NCBI RefSeq assembly: GCF_026151205.1
Contig: NC_087079.1
Coordinates: 8,114,635 to 8,178,634, forward strand
DNA length: 64,000 bases
Direction of reading: 5' to 3'
Source of the DNA: Bolinopsis microptera
Lineage: Eukaryota; Ctenophora; Tentaculata; Lobata; Bolinopsidae
Each line of letters begins with the position of its first letter. The first letter of the stretch is position 1. Shown here piece after piece: positions 52,973-64,000 of the stretch. The translations under genes were made by a program, and so were the position numbers. The notes beneath the pieces are model-generated. The model saw only the letters and a list, made by a program, of their open reading frames with translations. It had not been told where the DNA came from and did no database searches.

Positions 52973-55900
52973 CAAAACTCCTTCAGACCAATTTTGAACC
53001 ATTATGAGCACTTTCAGGATACAATTCATTTCCGTTCATTTCCGTTCATTCTATGAACCTGGGTCATTTTGTGCGACCTTCGATGACCTCTTATCTAGGC
53101 CTAGCTTATGACACTATCTATCATAGAAAACCGAATTGGGGGTTCCCAGCCCTTACGTAATAAGTCTCAAATTGAAATGACACACATGCGCCACCTATTG
53201 ATTTACATGATAAACCTGCTAGCGCATGTGTGTCAAAAAAATAATGATACACATGCGCTTCCTAGGTAGCGCATGTGTGTCAAAAAAAATAATGATACAC
53301 ATGCGCTAGCAGGTTTATCATGTAAATCAATAGGTGGCGCATGTGTGTCATTTCAATTTGAGACTTATTACGTAAGGGCTGGGAACCCCCAATTCGGTTT
53401 TCTATGATAGATAGTGTCATAAGCTAGGTCCAGAGGTCCTCGAAAGTCGCACAAAATGACCCAGGTTCATAGAATGAACGGAAATGAATTGTATCCTGAA
53501 AGTGCTCATAATGGTTCAAAATTGGTCTGAAGGAGTTTTGGTTGGTCCTACGACCACTCCAGCAAATTTTGGGGACGAAGGGATCCATGGGGCTATAATA
53601 ATAGCCTCATTATACATTATAATTTATATATGGCCATGGGGACCCGGGACATCGAAGTATAAGCTGTATTTGAGCGCTGGGAAGAAAACCGAATTAATGC
53701 TTCCCAGCACTCAAATACAGTGAATACTACGATGTCCTCATGTCTTCGAAATGGTACCAAAAATCTAAATAGTAATTCCCAAAATTTGCTAGGGTGGTCC
53801 TAGGGCAGACCAAACTCTTCAGACCAATTTTGAACCATTATGAGCAATTTTGGGATACAATTCATTTCCATTCATTTCCGTTCATTTCCGTTCATTCTAT
53901 GAACCTGGGTCATTTTGTGCGACCTTCGATGACCTCTTATCAATATCTAGGCCTAGCTTATGACACTATCTATCATAGAAAACCGAATTGGGGGTTCCCA
54001 GCCCTTACGTAATAAGTCTCAAATTGAAATGACACACATGCGCCACCTATTGATTTACATGATAAACCTGCTAGCGCATGTGTGTCAAAAAAATAATGAT
54101 ACACATGCGCTTCCTAGGTAGCGCATGTGTGTCAAAAAAAATAATGATACACATGCGCTAGCAGGTTTATCATGTAAATCAATAGGTGGCGCATGTGTGT
54201 CATTTCAATTTGAGACTTATTACGTAAGGGCTGGGAACCCCCAATTCGGTTTTCTATGATAGATAGTGTCATAAGCTAGGCCTAAAGACCATCGAAAGTC
54301 GCACAAAATGACCCAGGTTCATAGAATGAACGGAAATGAACGGAAATGAATTGTATCCTGAAAGTGCTCATAATGGTTCAAAATTGGTCTGAAGGAGTTT
54401 TGGTTGGTCCTACGACCACTCCAGCAAATTTTGGGGACGAAGGGATCCATGGGGCTATAATAATAGCCTCATTATACATTATAATTTATATATGGCCATG
54501 GGGACCCGGGACATCGAAGTATAAGCTGTATTTGAGCGCTGGGAAGAAAACCGAATTAATGCTTCCCAGCACTCAAATACAGTGAATACTACGATGTCCT
54601 CATGTCTTCGAAATGGTACCAAAAATCTAAATAGTAATTCCCAAAATTTGCTAGGGTGGTCCTAGGGCCAACCAAACTCTTCAGACCAATTTTGAACCAT
54701 TATGAGCAATTTTGGGATACAATTCATTTCCATTCATTTTCGTTCATTTCCGTTCACTCTATGAACCTGGGTCATTTTGTGCGACTTTCGATGACCTCTA
54801 GGCCTTATGACACCTAGCTTATGACACTATCTATCATATAAAACCGAATTGGGGGTTCTCAGCCCTTACGTAATAAGTCTCAAATTGAAATGACACACAT
54901 GCGCCACCTATTGATTTACATGATAAACCTGCTAGCGCATGTGTGTCAAAAACAAAAGTGACAGACATGCGCTAGCAGGTTTATCATGTAAATCAATAGG
55001 TGGCGCATGTGTGTCATTTCAATTTGAGACTTATTACGTAAGGGCTGGGAACCCCCAATTCGGTTTTCTATGATAGATAGTGTCATAAGCTAGGTCCAGA
55101 GGTCCTCGAAAGTCGCACAAAATGACCCAGGTTCATAGAATGAACGGAAATGAACGGAAATTAACGGAAATGAACGGAAATGAACGGAAATGAATTGTTT
55201 GAGTTTGTAGCGTATATATGACATATTGGACAGTTCTAGATTCTTTGGCCTAACATCTATCTTTTGCTTTAAAATTTTCTACCGCTTAGAATCTTCCCAT
55301 TTATTTTTAATGTTTCTCAGAGTTTTATGTATTAATTTGGATATTTACCAGGTCACTATGTAACAAAGTTTTTGTTCCGCCTTGAAGAAGCCATGGGGGC
55401 GAAACGTCGGCAATAACGTGTGTTATTTGTATTCAATTCAGAGGAGATCAGCCAATTTCAATCTAAACTCATAATGGAAATGAATTGTATCCCAAAATTG
55501 CTCATAATGGTTCAAAATTGGTATGAAGAGTTTGGTTGGTCCTAGGACCACCCTAGCAAATTTTGGGAATTACTATTTAGATTTTTGGTACCATTTTGAA
55601 GACATGAGGACATCGTAGTATTCACTGTATTTGAGTGCTGGGAAGCATTAATTCGGTTTTCTTCCCAGCGCTCAAATACAGCTTATACTTCGATGTCCCG
55701 GGTCCCCATGGCCATATATAAATTATAATGTATAATGAGGCTATTATTATAGCCCCATGGATCCCTTCGTCCCCAAAATTTGCTGGAGTGGTCGTAGGAC
55801 CAACCAAAACTCCTTCATACCAATTTTGAACCATTATGAGCACTTTCAGGATACAATTCATTTCCGTTCATTCTATGAACCTGGGTCATTTTGTGCGACT

Positions 55901-56332
55901 TTCGATGGTCTTTAAGCCTAGCTTATGACACTATCTATCATAGAAAACCGAATTGGGGGTTCCCAGCCCTTACGTAATAAGTCTCAAATTGAAATGACAC
56001 ACATGCGCCACCTATTGATTTACATGATAAACCTGGTAGCGCATGTCTGTCACTTTTGTTTTTGACACACATGCGCTAGCAGGTTTATCATGTAAATCAA
56101 TAGGTGGCGCATGTGTGTCATTTCAATTTGAGACTTATTACGTAAGGGCTGGGAACCCCCAATTCGGTTTTCTATGATAGATAGTGTCATAAGCTAGGCC
56201 TAGAGGTCATCGAAAGTCGCACAAAACGACCCAGGTTCATAGAATGAACGGAAATGAACGGAAATGAATTGTATCCTGAAAGTGCTCATAATGGTTCAAA
56301 ATTGGTCTGAAGGAGTTTTGGTTGTAACCATG
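52973..56332. repeat. Palindrome centre: alternating palindromic units P1 and P2
   Basis: P1 units (about 53100-53425, 53960-54285, 54820-55095, 55920-56200) are self-complementary: GGGGGTTCCCAGCCCTTACG on one side, its inverse on the other, around GCGCATGTGTGTCA repeats. P2 units (about 53484-53872, 54346-54735, 55473-55866) are also self-complementary, from AATTGTATCCTGAAAGTGCT to its mirrored variant, around AGCGCTGGGAAGAAAACCG. Short GGAAATGAAC tandem repeats join them. The first two P1-P2 pairs are 862 bases apart. The 79-codon frames in P2 are by-products of the repeat. Confidence 0.85.
55190..55472 (+). mobile_element. Insertion in palindrome centre, Penelope-like tail suspected
   Basis: About 280 bases of unrelated sequence interrupt the GGAAATGAAC repeat between two units. 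It contains CTTGAAGAAGCC, a short loop, GGGGGCGAAACGTCGG, a pattern seen in terminal repeats of Penelope-like elements, where it corresponds to a hammerhead ribozyme core. Here the core position expected to be CTGA reads TTGA, so any ribozyme is probably inactive. No reverse transcriptase is present. Confidence 0.35.
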
Positions 56333-57947
56333 TCATAACCATGTCATAACCATGTCATAACCATGTCATAACCATGTCATAACCATGTCATAACCATGTC
56401 ATAACCATGTCATAACCATGTCATAACCATGTCATAACCATGTCATAACCATGTCATAACCATGTCATAACCATGTCATAACCATGTCATAACCATGTCA
56501 TAACCATGTCATAAACATGTCATAACCATGTCATAACCATGTCATAACCATGTCATAACCATGTCATAACCATGTCATAACCATGTCATAACCATGTCAT
56601 AACCATGTCATAACCATGTCATGTAGGGTGAGAATCCCTGCCACGTTTTTGGTCAGCTTCGCCGGGGCTCATGTCTTTCCTCGAGGGAGCATTAGTGTCT
56701 ACAGAAAAACTGACAAATCCTAGCGAAGTCCAATCCGAACCACATCTTCCATCAGAGGTGGTGCAGGGTCAGCTGGTTACTGAACGGATTGGCCTGGAGA
56801 AAGGCATAGTCCTGTTATTCTCAAGTTAACCATAGAGGGGGTCAGGCGCTGTTCGCTCACGGCTGGTTCTTGGAGCCAACACCCTCAGCCCCACAGAAGT
56901 GGGAGCACTGTCTGTGGTGGCTCACCCAGATAACGGACGGTGTCTCTCCTTCTTTCTTCTTGGATTTGCATTGTTGCTGGTGAGTCAGCTGGCAACAGTG
57001 TACCATACTTCATATTCATGTTTTCTTCCCCACTTCTCCTACACCTCACTTTTTTACTCACTCATTCACTCACATGCCGCCTTAGGGCCGCTACCAGTTA
57101 GAGGGGATCTAACAATCAGACAAACTGCCAGCCTCAGGGCCGCTACCAGTTAGAGGGGATCTAACAATCAGACAAACTGCCAGCTATTGGAGATATAGCA
57201 CTTAGATTATTTCCAGCAAACGTAAAATTAGCAATAATTACGTGAACAAAGAAATTGCCAAATTGCGACAGCAAAAGGGTCTACTCAAAATGCAAATATC
57301 GGATGCAAATTCGTGAGTCAGCACTTTAGTATTATATAGCGCGGAAATTGAGCCGCGCAAAGACAAAGAATTAATACAAAAATAACAAAGGAAAGGGGAG
57401 AATTACATCATAGGCTCAGGCATGCCTGGTAGGTTCCTGTCAGCCCACTAGAATGACAGGGGGCAGCCTGTTCTATCGAGTACCCGGGAGAACATCCAGG
57501 CATGGGTGGTGTTCTCCCGTGAACGAGCATTATGACAGTTTCCCTCACGGGAAACGTCGCTCACCAGGCTTTATCCTCTGGAGGGGCGGGATCACTAGCC
57601 CATGCCAAGTGACCCAAACCTACTGACACCTACAACCAGAGGAACCCCAATAGACGTTAGTCACTAATTGACGGACGTAGCCTCCCAATAGAGAGGTAAA
57701 GTGGGTGCCCCAACATAAAAAAAAAAAAAAATAACCATGTCATAACCATGTCATAACCATGTCATAACCATGTCATAACCATGTCATAACCATGTCATAA
57801 CCATGTCATAACCATGTCATAACCATGTCATAACCATGTCATAACCATGTCATAACCATGTCATAACCATGTCATAACCATGTCATAACCATGTCATAAC
57901 CATTTCATAACCATGTCATAACCATGTCATAACCATGTCATAACCAT
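56333..57947 (+). repeat. 11-bp minisatellite AACCATGTCAT, right arm, split by an insertion
   Basis: About 26 units at 56333-56622 and about 19 at 57732-57947 form one array, the mirror image of 52687-52972. They are separated by the poly-A-tailed insertion at 56623-57731. Confidence 0.95.
56623..57731 (+). mobile_element. 1.1-kb poly-A-tailed retroposon inserted in minisatellite
   Basis: Non-repeat sequence begins GTAGGGTGAGAATCCCTGCC and ends in an A tract at about 57717-57731. It has no open frame of note. A 50-base block (GGGCCGCTACCAGTTAGAGG and following) is tandemly duplicated at about 57083-57182. The poly-A tail and lack of coding suggest a non-autonomous non-LTR retroposon or an internally deleted LINE. 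The target duplication cannot be read because both flanks are the same minisatellite. Confidence 0.6.
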
Positions 57948-59746
57948 GTAAGAAAAAGGCGTCATAGCCATGTCACAAGCTGACCACTATGATTGCATTA
58001 ACAATAAAGCGTTATTCTAAAAATAATTATGAATTATAACCGAGAAAACACGTTTACTTTTTCATTATTCTTATTTTGTAAATGTGCTGTAATTATTTTG
58101 TAATTCTCACGCAGTACAGGCAATTACGGACAAAAGAAACGATGTTTTATATTATTAGTCTTAGAAGACTGATCAGCGCATCAAATAATGTTTTTTTGCT
58201 AGATCGGCGCGATGCACAATTTATCAACTGGGCCGTACTGCCAGCTAACTGTGACATGTAAAATATTGACGTTGTTTTTATTCGTTCGTAAATGATAAAC
58301 GGTTGCGGAATGACATTGAAAAGGCACAGGCTGAGCGCCGCCCAGTAACACAGACATTTCGCTTCGAAAAGAAAGTTGCGCGTGTTACTTCGAACAAATT
58401 TAGACAAGCATCATCCGTCGACGTACCGGCGAGTTTAATTTCCAATCCTTTCTTTAACAGGTGATACTTGTAGTCGTAAAATATTTGCTTCAAATATTAA
58501 TCAGGACCGTCGACGAGTCCAACTCGGCGCGCGTCCTGGTAGGTTATAAACCTACAAGTCACGCGTCGCGATCCTCATTTGTATTTCATTTCGCCCCCGC
58601 TATACCATGGCGAAAGCCACGATACGACCGCGCAGCCCACAACGAAGGGCTGAGGGTAATAAATTTACCGGATGGTGCAAGTAAGTAAGTAAATATTTCA
58701 TGCTAGGCATGTGGCACCCATTACGGTACGGGTAACCACTAACCATCCATTGAGTTTTTGCTTTTTCGCTTTGCATAGCAGCTCAGCGAGGTCCGCAGGG
58801 GTGCCGGGTGCATTTTGCCTATATCTAACGACAAACACTTACGTCGTAAGGTGGCCTTACGACGAGAAGCATTATTGGATCGATGCGCGGCAAGCTTGCT
58901 AGTTGCTACGAAGTATCCCGAAACTGGTTAGTCCATTATCATTTATAACGATAAACAAATTGTTGGCACTTGGCAGTTGGCTTGATACACGAATTGCATT
59001 TCGATCTTCGCGCACGATCCCAGGACACAGGAGCTCGCCTGTCATGCGTCGGCGTACACGCTTCAATATGCAATACTTGGCAGCGCTCAGCCTGTCATTC
59101 TACAGCACGCGCAGCAGGCAGCTTCATTCCTCCTTGTCATACGTTGTATGACCCGCCGCGCACGAAGTGCGCGGCTCCCCCTGTATCGTCAGGACGACCG
59201 TGGGTGTCACAACGTGATACAAATTCCTCCATAGCTCCATTCTCCAATGAGTATGTTTATAAATATTATAGCTTGTAGCACGATGCGTTACTGTGCCGCG
59301 CCGCGCATTCAATTATTGATTATGCTTCTTGCAACGCTAAATCGGTGAAATGCGCTACTGTGCCTCGCCGAGCTGCGATGAATTGACATCGGCAGTTAAC
59401 ATATATTATAGCCTGTGCAGCAACAGTACACGCGCTTTAACCTAACCATGTGCTTTTGCGCCACTGCAGCGTGCAGGCGCGCTCGTTTCACACGGGAGGC
59501 GAGCGGAGAGGAGTTTAAAGATAAAATAGAGATAAGGATAAAATACATATATAAATAGATAAAGATAGCGATTAGAATATTAAATAGAGATTTTACAGCA
59601 ATTTTACAAAAATGACACACATGGGCCACCTAATGATATACGTGATAAACCTGCTAGCGCATGTGTATCAAAAAATTTTTTGACACACATACGCTACCTA
59701 GGAAGCGCATGTGTATCATTATTTTTTTTGACACACATGCGCTTCC

Positions 59747-60429
59747 ATACATCATACATTAGGAAAGAAAAATTTTTAGGAAAGAAAAATTTTTAATGGA
59801 GAAATTCCAAAAACCGCGCGCTCGTTATTTGTGATTAAATTGAGTGGTATTATATGCGCGCCTCTGTGAACAGCAGTACCGCTCAAGCATGAAGTACTAA
59901 GCGGTACGCAGTTCTGCGTGAGGCGTAGACATTTGTAGCACACGTTTCATTCAACTAATCAATTATGTGACATGTAATTATATTAAAGCAAAAAGAATAT
60001 TAATTTTAGTAATAATTGACGTAAACATATGTGTTTAAATAACATTTATAATCTAGCGAGTTACCAATAATATAATACTATTTGTTTGTATTATTGATTA
60101 TATATGTTTACACTAGCCTATATTATGATGGAGATATACATTATATAATTGCTCCAACACTGCTAAACAACAAATACCTACTCGCCCATCGATGAAGCAG
60201 TCGCCAAAACAAAGCTCAAAGTTAATATACCTTCGTACTTCGTTTTGGAAACTGTAGAATGCCAGTAAATAATTAGTGTTTCAATCAGGTATTCGATGAG
60301 CAAGCACTCGCCACTCGAGGCCGAGACAAACGGCACCGGCTCCGCCCTACAACCATGAAGTAATGTAAGCAGTAAGGCGGGGCGGTGGTGTGCGCCGTTT
60401 ATACGGCCCACAGCACGAGACATTTTGAG
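59747..60429. other. No gene supported
   Basis: AT-rich sequence with AAAGAAAAATTTTTAGG repeated twice at about 59763-59795 directly outside the palindrome. Open frames are short and lack family features. Confidence 0.4.
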
Positions 60430-60540
60430 CTTAACGGATAATGCTCGTAAAATATACTGTTCCAAATATTGTAGACTGTCGACGAGTCCAACTCGGCGCG
60501 CGTTTATAAGGTTATAAACCTGCAAATTTCAAAATTTGAG
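60430..60540 (+). repeat. Further copy of the GATACTCG-end plus hairpin block
   Basis: CTTAACGGATAATGCTCGTA and following AAATATACTGTTCC, then CGACGAGTCCAACTCGGCGC and a GGTTATAAACC palindrome, match the block near 49450, 50520, 52140 and 58500 with moderate divergence. No partner end was found within reach. Confidence 0.6.
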
Positions 60541-62888
60541 CCGGAAAAAAAGTTTTTTACATAAACACGTTGACCCAATCCTTATTTTAACGTCCAAAAT
60601 ATCTAAAATTAATTTACTTACATACCCTAACGGCCATTTCATAGCACATATGATCTGAAAAGAATATATGCCAAGTATTTTAAAACTTTTAATTTCTGTT
60701 GAACAGTAAAATACAATTTTTATTTTCCACAGAAGAATCAATACATATATTGAATATTCGATAATTTCATTAATAATCATTAAGAGTTGTTTTGTAAAAT
60801 AAAAACGAAAAGCCGTAAGCTGAACGCGCGATAAGTCTTATCGGCAGCTGCCCAACTTGCAGCCACTGACATCAAAGCCACCGCGCGCGCCAAGTGCCGG
60901 GGTGCATTCTCATTGACAATTAAACTTGGCCAAAGATATTTATATTGTATATACAATTCTTGAATTAAATCAATAATCATGCAGATATAAGTATTCAACA
61001 CTACTCGACAACAAATATTTGTCGGCCCATCGATGATTCACAAACAAATAAATAAATACCAGACGCGCTCTTTTCGAGATCCTGTATTATATTTCGTAAG
61101 AGAAGCGAGCAATATATAAGCAAGCTAGGTAAATGAATAAATCAAAACTAGTGATGACTAGCGCTCCCATTAAACTGCTCGCCCAAATTTTTACATAAAA
61201 CCTAGCAAAAACGCCTAGAGATTAGAGATAGGGTATGAAAATGACATTGACCGACGTATTTCCCAATACGATATTCTTTAACATTTTTAACCACACCATT
61301 TTAATATAATATGTAAATCATGTGCTTCACAGCAGGTTATTTAGTATCGAAGTACAAAGTAGTTTGTAATAGCCTTGGAAATTAATCGTATTATTACCTA
61401 CAAGACAACCTCCTTCAGTGTGCTCTTACAATAGTTTTGAAATGATCCTTCATAATCTAATGTTCCTCCCGTACACATAAGATTAGCTCTGTTAACTATC
61501 TTGTATTCTCAAAACTGAATACAGGGAATTTACAACTCATACAAGTCACTATTATTGCATTGTAAAGACATGTTAGTTCGTTGTAGTGAACTTTTTTGAC
61601 CGACTGATTCGTTTGATTTAATTTTTGTTAATATTTCGCCATAACTGTTTGAAAATATTTAACATCCAACTTAAAATGTGTGTGCCACCTTCCTTAAGAC
61701 TATCATGTTAGAATTTAAAGAACTATATTGTAATAACATTGCAGCAAAGTTTCCTAAACATTTCGTCGTTTTGAATGATATTGTCCGTTAAAAAAATAAT
61801 ACAGACTACAGGTCTGTTGAAAAGAATATTCAAACAATATACACATAATATAGCAATGGCCAATTGGCTGACTATAAGGTCATGGCCTGAACAAACAATT
61901 TTTTTTAAATAGTCAAGTGATGCTAAAGCAGAGCACAAATGTGTAATAAGTTAATAGATTAAAAAACTGATTCATGTGATGCATTCGCAGAGCACAGATA
62001 AAAATACTGATTCAATGATTAAAATTATAGCTGTGAGTGTCAATAAATTACTGTGTCGTAAAAAAAAGGATCGATGCACACGTGATCTGAGATACCAATA
62101 TCTCAATATCAAAAGGATAGTGTCTAGAAACATTCATAGTCCATGGTGGCAGGTATCAAGTTAAACGAAGTTACACTGACTGGCAATGTATACGATTGCC
62201 GTCTCCCTCTCTCACCCCTGACCGCTATCAGGGTGCTCCTGAGGATTGAGAATCTAATCCTGGTGCGCATGTAACACATAATAGCCGCATAGTCTTCTCC
62301 TCTCTTCTGGGATAGTTTTTCAGCGAGTCTCTACAGGTCTGTTAGTACAGTCAAATCCGTCTTTTTGTCGGACAAAATTCGCAACAAAGCGATTTTAACG
62401 GGATATGGTCGGGACAGGTCCCAGAAATCATTCCAGAAAAGTCCCAAAAAATCTGACTTGAGCAAAATCCGCAATTACCACTTTTTTACCACCTTTTTAC
62501 CACTTTGGTTTTCCGCAAATAAGTCACGTTCTGAATATCCTAGAAGATTTTAGTTTAAAGCAGTGTGTTTAGAAAACAAAGGAGAACAACTTTTTCTTAA
62601 ACAACTTTTTCAAAAATAAATTATTTAATTAATTAATTAAATAATTAGTAAATTTTCAAATATTTCAAAAATATATTTTGATACAAAATGTTCACAATTA
62701 CATTACACGTACAATGAACTAATTTTTATAAAACTTTTCATCTAGTGATCTCGATTTTGATGAAATCAGCTGCAGCATCAAAAGTTCTCAGACATGTTTT
62801 ATGGTAGCTGGTGTAGAATTTGCCGAATAAAAAGCATCTATTACACTTTCATCGATAGATGCAATCGTTCTGAATAGCCGATTCTTAC
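60541..62888. other. No gene supported
   Basis: AT-rich DNA without convincing coding, RNA or repeat structure, apart from the motif CAATATACACATAATATA near 61828 shared with about 1823 and a TTAATTAATTAA palindromic run near 62625. It could be intron of the gene that starts at 63859 on the minus strand. Confidence 0.4.
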
Positions 62889-63859
62889 CAACTTCAGCTC
62901 ATCTACATTTCTACCCCTCTTCGAAATTGGTGTAGATGTCTTTTCGAAACGAGGCTTCTCTCGATCCTTGAAAAACGACTGGAAACATTTCCTATGATAG
63001 CGGCCTTCAACTGCTGGCAAATCAATACCAACTGGAACTCTCGTAGCACCACAGGGTGCTACGATACCGTAATTGGGCTGTCTGCACGATCCCTATAGTG
63101 GGAATCTAGTGCACTAAGCTACGAAGAAACAATACCCTAACGTATGCACTCCTACTAAAGGCCCTTTGGGTATGAAATTAATCTAAATCAGTGTATTTTT
63201 AGACATTCCGAATCGCCCCAAGACGTAGGGTAAAAATGCCTAACGTATGTGTACTATACCACCTCCCCCCTCCCCCACACAATATCTTACCCTGCCTGTA
63301 ACCCGACTTGAGGATTTATCATTTGGTGCGATCTCTAGGTTACAGAATGGACATATGTTTAAACTGTGTTTGTGAACTAAAGATGGTTCTGCCTCAGTTA
63401 CAACGGACTCATCTTCATTGGCCGATAAGAATCTTTGGAACTGGTCTATGGTCACTGTTTGCAATAACACACAATAGACGTCACTCTGAGCGTAATCGGT
63501 CAGGCCGTTGTACTGCCGTTTAATTTCGTTTAGTCACCAGGGGTTGTTGATCCAACCTGTGTTACGATGGTTTGTTTATTTATACAGAGTATGAGAGGCC
63601 TCAGGATAATGAATAGGACTGTAACCATCCGTTTCAAACTTGCTGGGCATAGTTTAAAAGTTAGTGCACTTACTAAAAGATAATTAGTTAAAATAGTACC
63701 TGGGGACAGCAACCCTTTCCATATTTCATTCCATACAAATGTACTTTGTCGATTATTCGCCTTCTTAAAGCTATTCACCGGAATTAACTCCTCATTTGAC
63801 TGGTAAATTAAAACATTGTATTGGTTAAGAATGCCTCTAGTCGCGCTCTCCGCTGACAT
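62889..63859 (-). CDS. First exons of an unrecognised gene with a Cys-His motif
   Basis: Exon 1 (63859-63700) encodes MSAESATRGILNQYNVLIYQ and on to TFVWNEIWKGLLSP and ends in phase 1. Exon 2 (63454-63291) joins in frame: VTIDQFQRFLSANEDESVV to HSLNICPFCNLEIAPND. A third coding-like segment, about 63035-62889, reads VEGRYHRKCFQSFFKDRE to GRNVDELKL with a good GTAAGA donor, but I could not find an acceptor whose phase fits. CPFC in exon 2 with YHRKC in segment 3 would make a C2HC-type zinc site. The acceptor-like TTTTACTTTTAAG is four bases before the start codon. The gene should continue to the left; function is unknown. Confidence 0.45.
63045..63280. repeat. Dispersed repeat, diverged match to 12239-12640
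   Basis: CCGTAATTGGGCTGTCTGCA followed by CGATCCCTATAGTGGG resembles 12255-12292, and CAACGTATG/CTAACGTATG followed by a C-rich run occurs in both places (12603-12641; 63239-63276). It falls between exon 2 and the possible third exon of the minus-strand gene. Confidence 0.4.
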
Positions 63860-64000
63860 CAAACTTAAAAGTAAAACGGTAAAAACATATTACTATTATT
63901 GTATATTAGTTGACAGTTACTTACAAAGAATCTACACGCGTATAGTATCAGGCACACGATGTGTTCTTCTGTTGTCAAAATATTAACTATTTCGAGTGAT

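Larger units (their letters stand above)
50911..59746. repeat. 8.8-kb near-perfect palindrome (foldback-like element)
   Basis: The sequence from 50911 rightwards equals the reverse complement of the sequence from 59746 leftwards, through arms of about 2 kb (50911-52976 and 57732-59746 plus 56333-56622) and on into the centre. By eye the arms differ at only a few positions, for example a one-base length difference in a T run near 52292/58372. Arm order from outside: GCGCATGTGTGTCA palindromes, about 1.6 kb of unique sequence, then an 11-bp minisatellite. The right arm is interrupted by a 1.1-kb poly-A-tailed insertion. Short open frames occur identically in both arms but none resembles a protein family. 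Confidence 0.85.

Noticed and set aside
53484-53723. 79-codon frame present three times (also 54346-54585 and 55622-55861)
   Set aside because: It is carried by the palindromic P2 unit, has no start-context or family support, and reads through the mirrored sequence.
52687-57947. Direct repeats resembling a CRISPR array
   Set aside because: The 11-bp units are back to back without spacers, and the surrounding DNA is eukaryotic; these are minisatellites.
60178-60525. 115-codon minus-strand frame
   Set aside because: It runs into the dispersed hairpin block at 60430-60540 and shows no recognisable family.

Overview
This is intron-rich, AT-rich animal DNA, clearly metazoan and not bacterial. 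GT-AG split genes encode a kinesin, a rhodopsin-like GPCR, a galectin-like protein and an LDL-receptor class A protein, among many non-LTR retrotransposons, MITEs and minisatellites. The mix of retroelement families looks like an invertebrate, most plausibly a cnidarian; that is inference, and no sequence here fixes the species.

Region by region. 1-6.8 kb is a nest of broken retroelements: a LINE 3' end at the left edge, a reverse transcriptase with a VWYADD core broken into pieces, and two tRNA-derived SINE copies. 7.3-11.6 kb is a nine-exon GPCR gene on the minus strand; one intron holds a LINE that is itself interrupted by a 149-bp hAT-type MITE. 11.6-19.3 kb has no gene I can support, only short inverted-repeat elements. 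19.5-46.1 kb is a 24-exon plus-strand gene whose exon phases all join, giving 1,135 aa. Its motor and neck are kinesin-1-like, but they continue into a kinesin-3-like FHA block and a further kinesin-3-like block. Its introns carry a 5'-truncated L1/Tx1-like LINE with a target-site duplication, a TIR-bounded element containing a nearly complete LINE ORF2, and a 19-bp minisatellite that runs into a 3' splice site. They also hold two nested minus-strand genes for small secreted proteins: a galectin-like protein, and a poly-asparagine protein with two possible LDLa terminal exons.

46.5-48.6 kb is a 2.07-kb TTAA-flanked inverted-repeat transposon. 49.4-60.5 kb is a repeat complex dominated by an 8.8-kb near-perfect palindrome (50911-59746) with roughly 2-kb arms, mirrored 11-bp minisatellites and a centre of alternating palindromic units. 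62.9-63.9 kb holds the first exons of an unrecognised minus-strand gene with a zinc-binding-like motif.

The main biological point is the chimeric kinesin and the two small secreted-protein genes nested in its introns. The main structural point is the giant foldback-like palindrome. All gene models come from reading splice sites and frames by eye; no database search or transcript was available.
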